DNA of 40,071 nt from Planctomycetales bacterium (GTDB lineage: Bacteria > Planctomycetota > Planctomycetia > Pirellulales > Lacipirellulaceae): positions 1 through 40,071 of the forward strand of contig JAGQOW010000033.1 in NCBI GenBank assembly GCA_020427155.1, in the 5' to 3' direction. The position numbers and the translations under genes are program-made. The notes under the pieces were generated by a model. It was given only the letters and a program-made list of their open reading frames with translations. It was not told where the DNA came from and made no database searches. Positions 18,318 through 26,000 of this stretch are shown here, one piece after another (within the stretch, counting starts at the first letter, position 1; each line of letters starts with the position of its first letter).

Positions 18318-18950
18318 CTAGGAACCCGGAAGCACCGATTTCAATTGCTCGAACAACCGCCCCAAGCCAAGACCTACGAGGTCTTCCGTCTTGCTCAGTC
18401 GGATGTTGATACTGGCGGTGCACAGCACCAATGGCACCGCAATCGCCAGGCCGCAGGCAGTCGTAATCAGCGCAAACTGGATGTCTTCGGCCATTTTGAC
18501 CGTATCGACCTTGTCGCCGCTGCTGAGATTGGCAAAAGCCCCCATCATGCCGATTACTGTGCCTAGCAGGCCGATCATCGGCGCACTCTTGATCACCGTG
18601 TTCACCCAACTCAAGCGGTGGTCGATATCAGCCAACACATCTTGTTGGAAGCGTTCGGCGACGCGTCGTTGCAGCTTGGTGACGCCCAACTCGCGATTAG
18701 TGATTGCATAGAGCGCCAATTGAGGCATAGCGCGGCGATCGTCGTCGCAGAGTTCCATCGCACCGCTAAAGTTCTTCGCAACCAGAGCTTGTTCCAGCTC
18801 ATTCAGAAATTCATCCTGGTCGAATTCACTGGCAAAGCGGGTATGTGCCACACGCCGCCAAACCATGATGACCGAAAAAGCTCCCCACAACGCTAGGACG
18901 GCCAGTAGCGCATAGATACCATAGCCGAGGGCAACGAATAGTGTTTCCAT
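18318..18950 (-). CDS. MotA/TolQ/ExbB-family proton channel protein
   Basis: A 210-residue integral membrane protein with the three-helix plan of ExbB/TolQ: helix 1 at about 4-31, a large cytoplasmic loop, helix 2 at about 116-142 containing the family signature APMIGLLGTVIGMMGAF, and helix 3 at about 157-184 with IQFALITTACGLAIAVP. These proteins form the pentameric ring around an ExbD dimer and convert proton flow into movement of a periplasm-spanning partner. Encoded just before two exbD genes, so a complete stator is present in one operon. The presumed partner is the single-pass protein encoded immediately upstream. Confidence 0.93.
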   Translation of the reverse strand: METLFVALGYGIYALLAVLALWGAFSVIMVWRRVAHTRFASEFDQDEFLNELEQALVAKNFSGAMELCDDDRRAMPQLALYAITNRELGVTKLQRRVAERFQQDVLADIDHRLSWVNTVIKSAPMIGLLGTVIGMMGAFANLSSGDKVDTVKMAEDIQFALITTACGLAIAVPLVLCTASINIRLSKTEDLVGLGLGRLFEQLKSVLPGS

Positions 18951-18986
18951 CGCAGTTTCTTGTTCTCTGTCTTGAGTGCTGAGATT

Positions 18987-19853
18987 CTAAAAAAACTTCT
19001 GATCGAGGACCTGAAAGGCAAATTGGTTACGGTCGCGGACGACTGTAAAGACTGTTTCGCGAATCGTGTTGACATTGCGCCCCTTGGCATGCTCTTGCTC
19101 AAGAGTCCAAAGGATACTCTCCAACTCGAACGGATAGAAAAGCAGCACAATCGAACCGTGTTTAGCAATATCGGCCTTGCGGGCCAAGCGATCGGTGAGC
19201 GCGGGCATTGGACCATCTGCGGCCGATGTATACCCCCGCGTCTCCTTCGTGGGCTCGCCTTCGCGTTGCTTGGCTTCACTACTTAACTCGTATGCATAGT
19301 GAACCAGATTGTCGCGCCCGAGCACGCCGAGCTCGATCTTATGGAAATCGAGCCACCTGGAAAATTCTCCCTCGCTATCCGGATCGAATCGGATCTTCCA
19401 ACGCTGCCAACGTGGCACTCGTTCTACAACGCCGTCGCCTCCAGCGCCAGCCATACGCGCATCGCCAAGGCCTTTGCCCTTACCCGCCTCTTGCTCGGCC
19501 TCGATCGTTTCGTCTGAGAGTATTGCGTGTTTTGTTGAAGCCGCGCTTGTCAGAGCGTCCAAAGTGTCCTGCAACTGGGGTTCCGACAGGTCAGGAGCCT
19601 CTTCAACACCCGGGGGGTCGGGCTCTTCGGCCAAGCCCTGGTTGGCGCTGGCCGATGTCGCTTCGACGGGTACCACGGGAATCGCCTGAATTGTCGGATA
19701 TCTCCGGTTGGCAAAAAAAACGACCAACACTCCCAAAACGGTGCATCCCACCAACACTAATAGCGCGATTAGCAGCGTCGAGGTGCGATCGTACAGATTG
19801 ACCGTCAAGCGGTACTTTTGCTCTGACGAAGTCGGGGATGGGAAGATCGGCAT
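18987..19853 (-). CDS. Single-pass membrane protein with TolA/TonB-like topology, unknown family
   Basis: A 288-residue protein not recognised by family. A short cytoplasmic N-terminus is followed by one membrane helix (about 26-48, TLLIALLVLVGCTVLGVLVVFFA), then a Pro/Glu/Ala-rich stretch (55-135), a Gly-rich turn (GKGKGLGDARMAGAGGDGV) and a folded C-terminal domain (about 145-288) beginning VPRWQRWKIRFDPDSEGEF. The topology matches TonB or TolA: N-terminal anchor, extended periplasmic linker, C-terminal domain. It lies 36 bases upstream of the ExbB-like gene, where an energised partner would be expected. That role is inferred from topology and position only; I see no TonB-type YP motif in the last domain. 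It follows the toroid gene by 53 bases, without a clear Shine-Dalgarno site. Confidence 0.82.
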   Translation of the reverse strand: MPIFPSPTSSEQKYRLTVNLYDRTSTLLIALLVLVGCTVLGVLVVFFANRRYPTIQAIPVVPVEATSASANQGLAEEPDPPGVEEAPDLSEPQLQDTLDALTSAASTKHAILSDETIEAEQEAGKGKGLGDARMAGAGGDGVVERVPRWQRWKIRFDPDSEGEFSRWLDFHKIELGVLGRDNLVHYAYELSSEAKQREGEPTKETRGYTSAADGPMPALTDRLARKADIAKHGSIVLLFYPFELESILWTLEQEHAKGRNVNTIRETVFTVVRDRNQFAFQVLDQKFF

Positions 19854-19906
19854 GGAGTGGAACCAGGATGTCGGGAGACGTCATAAAAAAAGGTGCGATC
19901 AGAGTC

Positions 19907-21595
19907 TTAGGGCAGCAGCGGAGCGTCTGGGCGTATGCGGCGATACCAAATCTTCCATTTCTCGATTGCGTCGTAGCGTTGGGTATCATCAAATTCATCT
20001 GGTAAGCCAAAGCCTGCGAACCGGCGACTTACAAATCGCAGTCCATCGCGCGCTTCGCGCACCACGCGCTTGTCAGGATCGGTCATCGCATACAGCAAGG
20101 TCGGTACATAATCCAAGTCTCGCAATTGAGCCAGCGCCCGCACCGATAGCTGTCGCGCCCCAGGCACTCCGCTCTTGACGATCTGCTGCAAGCGGCGCGC
20201 CTCCTCTGGACCTGCCTGGCCAAGTTGCAGCGAATCAGGATCGTTCAGCAGAGCATCAAAGCCTTGATCGCCAGTCTCTTCAAGCATATGGAGCAACTGG
20301 TTCATCTCAGTAGGACGCTGCTCGGCAACGAGCCGGCCACCTCGCAGTTTCATTCTCGCCAGATCGGCCTGCAAGCCTCGTCCGCCGACCAGAGTTCCTT
20401 CGCCAAGGCTGGCGCGGATGCTTTTTTGCGTGGACCTCGCAAGAAATAAGATAGCAAATGCCGTCGCGCACGGCTTGCCCGAACGGCTGTTCCAACTGCC
20501 GTCGTCCGCTTGGCTAGCTTTGAGGTATTGGTAACCGTCCTGGTACCAGTCTGGCTCTTCTACGATGTCGCCTGTCAGCAGTTCGTCAAAACTCTTAAAC
20601 CGCTCCATCGAGTAAAGGAGGTAACAGGGATAGGGCCAATCTTTCACAACACTGAGTTGGGAATTCTTCTCATACCACTCCCTTCCTCGCGCGATTGCCT
20701 CAGCCAGTTGACGTGGATCGACTCCGGTGCCATGAAGCGTTCGCATCGACTTGCTATCCTTCGAATCGTCTACGCGCCGCAGGGCTGAGGGGGGCCCTTG
20801 ATCTGCTGCTGTGGCCGAGTCGAGTTCGACAGGATTCTGAGTGAGGCCCAACACATTCCCGAGAATCAATGTACTTCCTAGTCCTGCGGCCAACATGCTT
20901 AGAGATTTTTCCGTCTGGTCAACAAGAGCGCCTCCGTCGGAGTCCTTTCCTTGGTACCCCCACACACCGGTGGGATCCTGCGTTCGTAAGAGCCAATTGA
21001 GACCTTTCTCGACCGATTCGACCTGCGGTGAAATACCTGCCTGCACCAGGCTCCAATAGCTCAACGCCGCATACTGCGATTGCGAGGTGTCTCCTTCGCG
21101 CCGGTTATGATAGCCCCAGCCACCGTGGGGTTTCTGGCGATTGGTCATCGCTGCCAAATACCCGTCAATCAGTTTTCGATGTTGGACAGGATCTAATTCG
21201 GCGAGGAATATCAATGCCAGGCCGCAGTGGTAGTTCCCTTCAACGCCTAGTTGGCTGGGGTCGGTATCACGACAGGCCTTCAAGGCATCAACAACCCGAG
21301 GATGCTCCGGAGCAGTCCCCTCCTTTAAGAATGCCAAAGCTACCAAGCATTTCCCCCCCAACCGATCATCAGGCGTCGCCTCAAGGTACTTGAGGCCCTT
21401 TTCGATTAGACTACGTACCTCGGGACTCTCAGGAGTCACAGCCGATGCTCTGCCACAAGCCAGAAGCAGTCCCAAGCAAAACAACACAACCCGGCAGAGA
21501 AGCAGTGAATACGTCGACTGCTTGCAACGACTGGCCACCCCGGGGCGGACTAAGCATGCGCAGGAGCTAAGCGTGCATCCGAAAATGCCGGCCAT
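19907..21595 (-). CDS. Exported alpha/alpha-toroid (prenyltransferase/squalene-oxidase repeat) protein with HEAT-like C-terminus
   Basis: A 562-residue exported protein. The N-terminal hydrophobic segment (about 30-47) ends LLLACGRASA; either signal peptidase I after ASA or, less typically, a lipobox at LLAC could be used. Residues about 55-420 hold repeats of the alpha/alpha-toroid seen in squalene cyclases and prenyltransferases: LIEKGLKYLEAT, GGWGYHNRREGDTSQSQYAA, GLNWLLRTQDPTGVWGYQG and DGSWNSRSGKPCATAFAILF. No DxDD class II cyclase motif is visible, so a binding or scaffold role is more likely than catalysis. Residues about 455-545 read as HEAT-like helices (ARQLSVRALAQLRDLDYVP, DPDKRVVREARDGLRFV). 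First gene of the minus-strand operon. Confidence 0.88.
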   Translation of the reverse strand: MAGIFGCTLSSCACLVRPGVASRCKQSTYSLLLCRVVLFCLGLLLACGRASAVTPESPEVRSLIEKGLKYLEATPDDRLGGKCLVALAFLKEGTAPEHPRVVDALKACRDTDPSQLGVEGNYHCGLALIFLAELDPVQHRKLIDGYLAAMTNRQKPHGGWGYHNRREGDTSQSQYAALSYWSLVQAGISPQVESVEKGLNWLLRTQDPTGVWGYQGKDSDGGALVDQTEKSLSMLAAGLGSTLILGNVLGLTQNPVELDSATAADQGPPSALRRVDDSKDSKSMRTLHGTGVDPRQLAEAIARGREWYEKNSQLSVVKDWPYPCYLLYSMERFKSFDELLTGDIVEEPDWYQDGYQYLKASQADDGSWNSRSGKPCATAFAILFLARSTQKSIRASLGEGTLVGGRGLQADLARMKLRGGRLVAEQRPTEMNQLLHMLEETGDQGFDALLNDPDSLQLGQAGPEEARRLQQIVKSGVPGARQLSVRALAQLRDLDYVPTLLYAMTDPDKRVVREARDGLRFVSRRFAGFGLPDEFDDTQRYDAIEKWKIWYRRIRPDAPLLP

Positions 21596-21767
21596 AAACG
21601 ACTCTCAGTTCTCAACTCGTGTTCCAGTGAGGATAGCGGCAAGCCATGCGCAACAAGCCGTTGATCCCGTTTGAGCAAGCCAACCGGCCCGTGACTCGAC
21701 CCGAGGCAATCGCTCAAAAAAAGTGCTGTAAATGGTCGCGCGATCGTGCTGCTTGCACCAGTTTCGC

Positions 21768-21797
21768 ATGTTAGACCGGCTCTTCACCGAGTGTCAA
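21768..21797 (-). promoter_or_regulatory. Candidate sigma70-type promoter of the region 3 operon
   Basis: On the minus strand TTGACA (21792-21797) and TAACAT (21768-21773) are separated by 18 bases. The -35 is perfect; the -10 matches 4 of 6 consensus bases. Transcription would start near 21761, giving a leader of about 165 bases before the ATG at 21595. The remainder of 21596-21767 shows no gene I can support. Confidence 0.45.
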
Positions 21798-21820
21798 GCA
21801 AACCACCTTGAGACGCCGAA

Positions 21821-21849
21821 TTGACATCCAGTGCAAGGCAACTTACGAT
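21821..21849 (+). promoter_or_regulatory. Sigma70-type promoter of tRNA-Phe
   Basis: TTGACA (21821-21826) and TACGAT (21844-21849) with the ideal 17-base spacer, ending 38 bases before the tRNA. It is the best promoter match I found in the window and explains expression of a stand-alone tRNA gene. Confidence 0.75.
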
Positions 21850-21887
21850 GTGGGGCTCCCACTCGCGCGAAAGAGTCGTGCAAAACG

Positions 21888-21960
21888 GGTCAGGTAGCTC
21901 AGTTGGTAGAGCAATGGACTGAAAATCCATGTGTCGCCGGTTCGATCCCGGCCCTGACCA
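21888..21960 (+). tRNA. tRNA-Phe (anticodon GAA)
   Basis: Full cloverleaf by hand folding. The acceptor GGTCAGG (21888-21894) pairs with CCTGACC (21953-21959), discriminator A at 21960. D-arm GCTC/GAGC; anticodon stem ATGGA/TCCAT around the loop CTGAAAA with GAA at 21921-21923; five-base variable loop GTGTC; T-stem GCCGG/CCGGC enclosing TTCGATC. The genomic sequence after the discriminator is CTT, so CCA is not encoded and must be added after transcription. Its own promoter lies just upstream. Confidence 0.97.
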
Positions 21961-21996
21961 CTTCCACTTTTCTGCTTGGGTTTCTCTGATCGCATG

Positions 21997-22026
21997 GACC
22001 GAATCGCCTTGCCGGCTGCTTCGGTC
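21997..22026 (+). repeat. Inverted repeat downstream of tRNA-Phe
   Basis: GACCGAA (21997-22003) and TTCGGTC (22020-22026) form a perfect seven-pair stem around 16 bases that themselves contain GCCGGC. It lies 36 bases beyond the tRNA and could stop or protect the transcript, but no T-run follows, so it is not a classical intrinsic terminator. Confidence 0.35.
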
Positions 22027-22079
22027 GCCTCCCCCGTCGGCTAGTGGTCGAACTCAGATTAGGGGATTGCCAGGCGCAG

Positions 22080-22109
22080 AAAAAACCGCTCTTTGACACG
22101 AGAGGGCGG
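22080..22109 (-). terminator. Rho-independent terminator of the HU-family gene
   Basis: On the minus strand CCGCccTCT and AGAGCGG pair as seven base pairs with a two-base bulge around an eight-base loop, followed directly by six T residues (22080-22085 on the plus strand are A). It lies 84 bases beyond the stop of the HU-family gene, as expected for a single-gene unit. Confidence 0.65.
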
Positions 22110-22193
22110 CTTCATCGGCGGCCTTCTGCGGCGTCATCGAGCGGCTGGATTGCGCTTCTCTGGTCGTAATCGAGTTGTATTTGAAAGCTCGAC

Positions 22194-22514
22194 CTAGACC
22201 ATGTCCTTGAGCTTCTTGAGAGGCCTTACTTTGACGACGTTACGGGCTGGTTTTGCCTTAAAAACCGTCTTCTCGCCAGTAAATGGGTTGGTTCCCTCAC
22301 GGGCTGGGGTGGCTGGCTTGTTCTGGACAACGATCTTGCACAAGCCAGGCAAGGTGAACGTCTGTGGGCCCTTCTTGCTCAGAGACTTTGCGATTTCGTC
22401 GTTCAATGCATCGAACACGGCGCTAACGTCCTTTTTGGCCAGCCCAGTGCTTTCAGCGATGTTGTTGTAGATTTCAGTCTTTGTGGGCGGCTTATTGGTC
22501 TCGGCTTTCGCCAT
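22194..22514 (-). CDS. HU-family DNA-binding protein
   Basis: A 106-residue member of the HU/IHF family, a small dimeric nucleoid protein that bends DNA. Visible marks are the N-terminal helices TKTEIYNNIAESTGLAKKDVSAVFDALNDEI, the beta-arm core FTLPGLCKIVVQNKPATPAREGTNPFTGEK, and VFKAKPARNVVKVRPLKKLKD at the end. It is slightly longer than E. coli HU (about 90) because of a short N-terminal extension (MAKAETNKPP) and an extra C-terminal tail. The variable arm has ATPAREGTNPFTGE in place of the usual RNPQTG turn; similar divergent arms occur in planctomycete HU-like proteins. AAGGAGG about 11 bases before the ATG gives a strong ribosome site. It is convergent with tRNA-Phe and probably monocistronic. 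Confidence 0.95.
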   Translation of the reverse strand: MAKAETNKPPTKTEIYNNIAESTGLAKKDVSAVFDALNDEIAKSLSKKGPQTFTLPGLCKIVVQNKPATPAREGTNPFTGEKTVFKAKPARNVVKVRPLKKLKDMV

Positions 22515-22644
22515 CTTTGAAAACCCTCCTTAGTGCATGCGAGTGGTCAGGATGATTGGGATTACCTCGAAATCTAGCATCTCACGGACGCTCTGTGCTG
22601 ACTTTTAAGACTGCTGGCACGAAATTACAAGCCGTATTGGCCTA

Positions 22645-22667
22645 AATACCCGCAAAAATAGGGTATT
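22645..22667. repeat. Perfect 7-bp inverted repeat
   Basis: AATACCC (22645-22651) and GGGTATT (22661-22667) around nine bases (GCAAAAATA). Close flanks GGC and GCC could extend the stem past a small bulge. Not followed by a T-run on either strand; it could be an operator for HU or the divergent gene. Confidence 0.4.
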
Positions 22668-22721
22668 GCCTGGAAAAAGCCCTTCCACGGCGGCGAATGG
22701 CGAGAAGTGGGGGCTTCAGCA

Positions 22722-22762
22722 AACTAGGGAAAATACCACCAGTCAGACCCCTAGTTCAGGGG
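22722..22762. repeat. Overlapping alternative hairpins
   Basis: AACTAGGG (22722-22729) is the exact reverse complement of CCCTAGTT (22749-22756), a perfect 8-bp stem. The same segment CCCCT (22748-22752) can instead pair with AGGGG (22758-22762), so the two structures exclude each other. Confidence 0.4.
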
Positions 22763-22786
22763 GGCAAGGTGATAATCTCTGCCGGA

Positions 22787-22815
22787 TTGATCTATTTTGA
22801 CATGAGATGTAAACT
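22787..22815 (+). promoter_or_regulatory. Weak candidate promoter for the plus-strand operon
   Basis: TTGATC (22787-22792) and TAAACT (22810-22815) with a 17-base spacer, each 4 of 6 consensus matches. A perfect TTGACA (22797-22802) overlaps but has no -10 at proper distance. The leader to the ATG at 23076 would be about 250 bases. Confidence 0.28.
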
Positions 22816-23075
22816 TAGAATGGCTAATGTGTTACGCCACTTTCGCCATCCCCTGGCCTGTTTTCCAGTGTCAGATTTGATAGCTGCTGGGGAACTTTGC
22901 TCGGCCGTCTAGCTTCCAATTGAGGTTTCACAGCCTGCCGGTGGATTGAATTTGGTAGCCGCAGTTGGGCGGTGGATGGTAAGGCTGTGCTGTCTCATTC
23001 CTATCGGATTGCCGCGATTTCCGGGGGTCTGGTGGTTTTAGGACGCTGTCAGCAGGAGAAAGGACGGTCCAGTGT

Positions 23076-26000
23076 ATGTCCGCGTCATTTCGTCGCATTC
23101 GGGTGCTCGCCCTGCTCCTCATCTGGTGTACCGCCTGCTTGCCCTGCTGGTCACAGATTATTCTGCCGGGCAACGGAGACGACGTCGATCAGAATTACGG
23201 CGGTGTCTATCTTCCTTCAGACCGGACGCTTTCGCGTGGCGTACAGCAAGCGCGAAAGCGCATCTCTGAAGGTGAATACACTCGTGCTGTTCGGTTCCTC
23301 GACGAACTGTTGGACCCTTCTAAAGAAGACTCGTTTATCAACGTAGGCAATGCTGAAGAGTTCGCCGGATTGAAAGCGACCAGTCGACAGATTCTTCGGG
23401 ATTTGCCTCTCGAAGGGCGACAGGCCTACGAAACCAGCTTTGCTCCGATCGCCCATCGCGAATTGCTTGACGGCATCGAAAGCGGTGATTTCGATGTTTT
23501 GCGGCAAGTTTCCCAACGCTACTTCTATACCCCGGCTGGCTACGAGGCAGCTTTGCTGCTTGCCACCCATGAGGCCGACATGGGACGACACTTCGCCGCA
23601 GCGTTGACTTATCAACAGCTGATCGACACTCCTGAGGCTGCCGACAGATTTCAGCCCCAACTTTCGTTGCTGGCGGCCTCAAGTTGGATGGCACTTGGCG
23701 ATCAAGCACACGCCCTCAAGCTGATCGAAGACTTGCGCGATGCTGGCTACCGGTCGGTGTCGATCGCGGGCGAAGAGTTTCGACTCGATTCGATGGGAAA
23801 GAATCCGCTCGAATGGCTGCAGCAGATTGTTGGATCTCCGGAGGTTCAAGCGGCTGCAACGGAAGATCAGTGGCTGACGCTACGGGGCAATGCAGCGCGA
23901 AATGGTCAGGTCGAGGGCGGGTTGCCTCACATGCGCGTGCATTGGCAAGTTCGCCTGCTATCGCATCACAAGCTCGAATCGCTACACGACGACCTCACCG
24001 CAGACTTGTTGCGCGGCAAGAAGACCCTTCCTGTGGCAGCTGCCCCATTGGCTGTCGGCAACCACATTATTACTCGCTCTGCTCACAATCTGGTGGCAGT
24101 CGATTTCAGAACCGGAAAGTTGATCTGGCAGGCAGAGCCTCAGCGGGTTCCAGAGTTTGACGAACTCTGCAACGGCGGTAACGAAGCCAGCCGAGATCAA
24201 TCGTCGGTCGAACCCGTCCGGGCCTTTTCGAACAGAATCTGGGAAGACCATCTGTACAACAGCCTGAGCAGCGACGGCCAGCGCGTCTATGCAATCCGCG
24301 ACCTGCCCCTCGCCACCCAGAACGCCAATGATCTCATGGCGATGCCGTTTATGAACGGCCAGTTCATGGCGGAAGGGCCTGCTAGCACTAACCGGCTCTG
24401 CGCCTTTGACCTTGCGACGCAGGGAAAACTAGTCTGGGAAATCGACGGAGCCGCTGCCAAAGATCAGTTCGAAGGGGCGTTCTTCCTTGGCGCCCCCTTA
24501 GCGGTCGGAGACGCACTTTACGCTATCGTTGAGATGAAAAGCGCCGTCTATCTTGCCGCAATCGATCAGCATTCGGGCCAATTGATGTGGCGGCAGCAAT
24601 TGGCCAATCTCGAGACTGGAATTGTTTTAGACCCGCAGCGGCGACTCCAGGCCTCGGTGCCCTCTTACGACGGAGGGATACTGGTATGTCCGACGGGCGC
24701 GGGGGTTGTCGTTGGGTTAGATCTGGCAAAAAACTCGCTGGCTTGGGCATACCGATACGACACCGCTCAGGATCCGCGTCGAAGCTTTCGCGCGAGGTCA
24801 GATCGGGAGTCCGCTTTTACTTCTCGCTGGATCGACAGTTTCGTCTCGATCGCCGATGGCCGCATCTTGCTCACGCCCCCCGAATCAGACTCCTTGCATT
24901 GCCTCGACCTCGTGTCCGGCAAGCTGCTTTGGAAACGCCCCAGGGAAGAATACCTCTTTGTTGCAGGCATCTATCAAAGCCGCGCTCTGCTTGTCGGGAA
25001 TAACCAACTCACTGCAATCCGCCTCGAAGACGGACAACCTGTGTGGCAAGACCCCCATCTCATACTTCCCGAAGATGCCTTGCCCTCAGGTCGCGGCTTC
25101 TTCAGCAAAGGGCAGTACTTCTTGCCTCTGACGACTGCAGAAGTCGTTGCCATTGATCTTGAACAAGGAGCGATCGTCGACCGCTCGGTTTCCCGCGACG
25201 GTCAGGTGCTGGGGAACCTTATTTGCCATCATGGTGCGGTACTCTCGCAGAGCGGCTCATCTCTCGACCGCTTCGACCAGATCGATGTTTTGCGTGAGGA
25301 GTCTCAGGAACTTTTGGCAGACGACCGCACCAATGCGGAAGCCTTGCGCACTCTTGGCGAGATCGCTTACAACGAGGGACAACTATCGCAGGCCATCGAC
25401 TTGTTGCATCAAGCCTACAATTCTGCTCCAGAAGACTTACGCACGCGAGAGGTGCTGGCCGAAGCGTTGGTGATCGCATTGGACGAAGACTTTGCCAGCT
25501 ACCGCAACCGGCTTCCGCTGCTGCAAGAATTGCATGAAGCTCCTGGTGTAGGACCTCTGACCCTGCTAAGGCTCGAAGCGCATGGCCTTCTGGTAGTGGG
25601 AGACCCGGTCGGGGCATTTCGGGTCTGCTTGGCTCTCTATGCTGAAGAACCTGCAGTCAGCGAACTTCTGACGATCGGAAGGCACCATCAGGTAGAAGTG
25701 CTGCGCTGGATTCGCGAACAATCCACTGCCATTTGGGAGCAAGCAGACGAGACAGCAAGAGAGCAGATCTCTGCTCTACTGCAGGAATTGGTTCAGCAGC
25801 TTCCCGAGCAGCCTGGCGGGGCAGAGTACTTACGACTAATGCAGGGTTTCGCTGAGCTTGATGGGATCGCTCCAGTCAAGCTCCGGTTGGCCAGGCAGTA
25901 CCTTGCCGATCAAGAACTTCTGGCTGCCCAGCAGCTGTACTTGCAACTGGCCGAATCGACTGATCCGACGGTTCGCTCCGAGGCGATCGCCGGTTGCTCG

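Larger units (their letters stand above)
22515..23075. other. 561-base divergent intergenic region between HU and PQQ/TPR genes
   Basis: No supported gene. It holds the control regions of two divergent transcripts plus several inverted repeats listed separately. For HU, AATCTA at 22571-22576 (TAGATT on the minus strand) is a possible -10 without a good -35. A 71-codon open frame at 22697-22912 has no ribosome site or recognisable protein character and is not called. Confidence 0.6.

Noticed and set aside
19907..21595. Idea of a hopanoid or terpene cyclase
   Set aside because: Toroid repeats are present, but there is no DxDD motif and the protein is exported with a HEAT-like end; no isoprenoid genes are nearby.
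21899..22099. 66-codon minus-strand frame over the tRNA ending in GIEPATHGFSVHCSTN
   Set aside because: This is the well-known spurious peptide read antisense to tRNA genes; the tRNA-Phe fold explains the sequence.
22697..22912. 71-codon plus-strand open frame in the intergenic region
   Set aside because: No Shine-Dalgarno, no recognisable protein features, and it overlaps the promoter-like and inverted-repeat elements.
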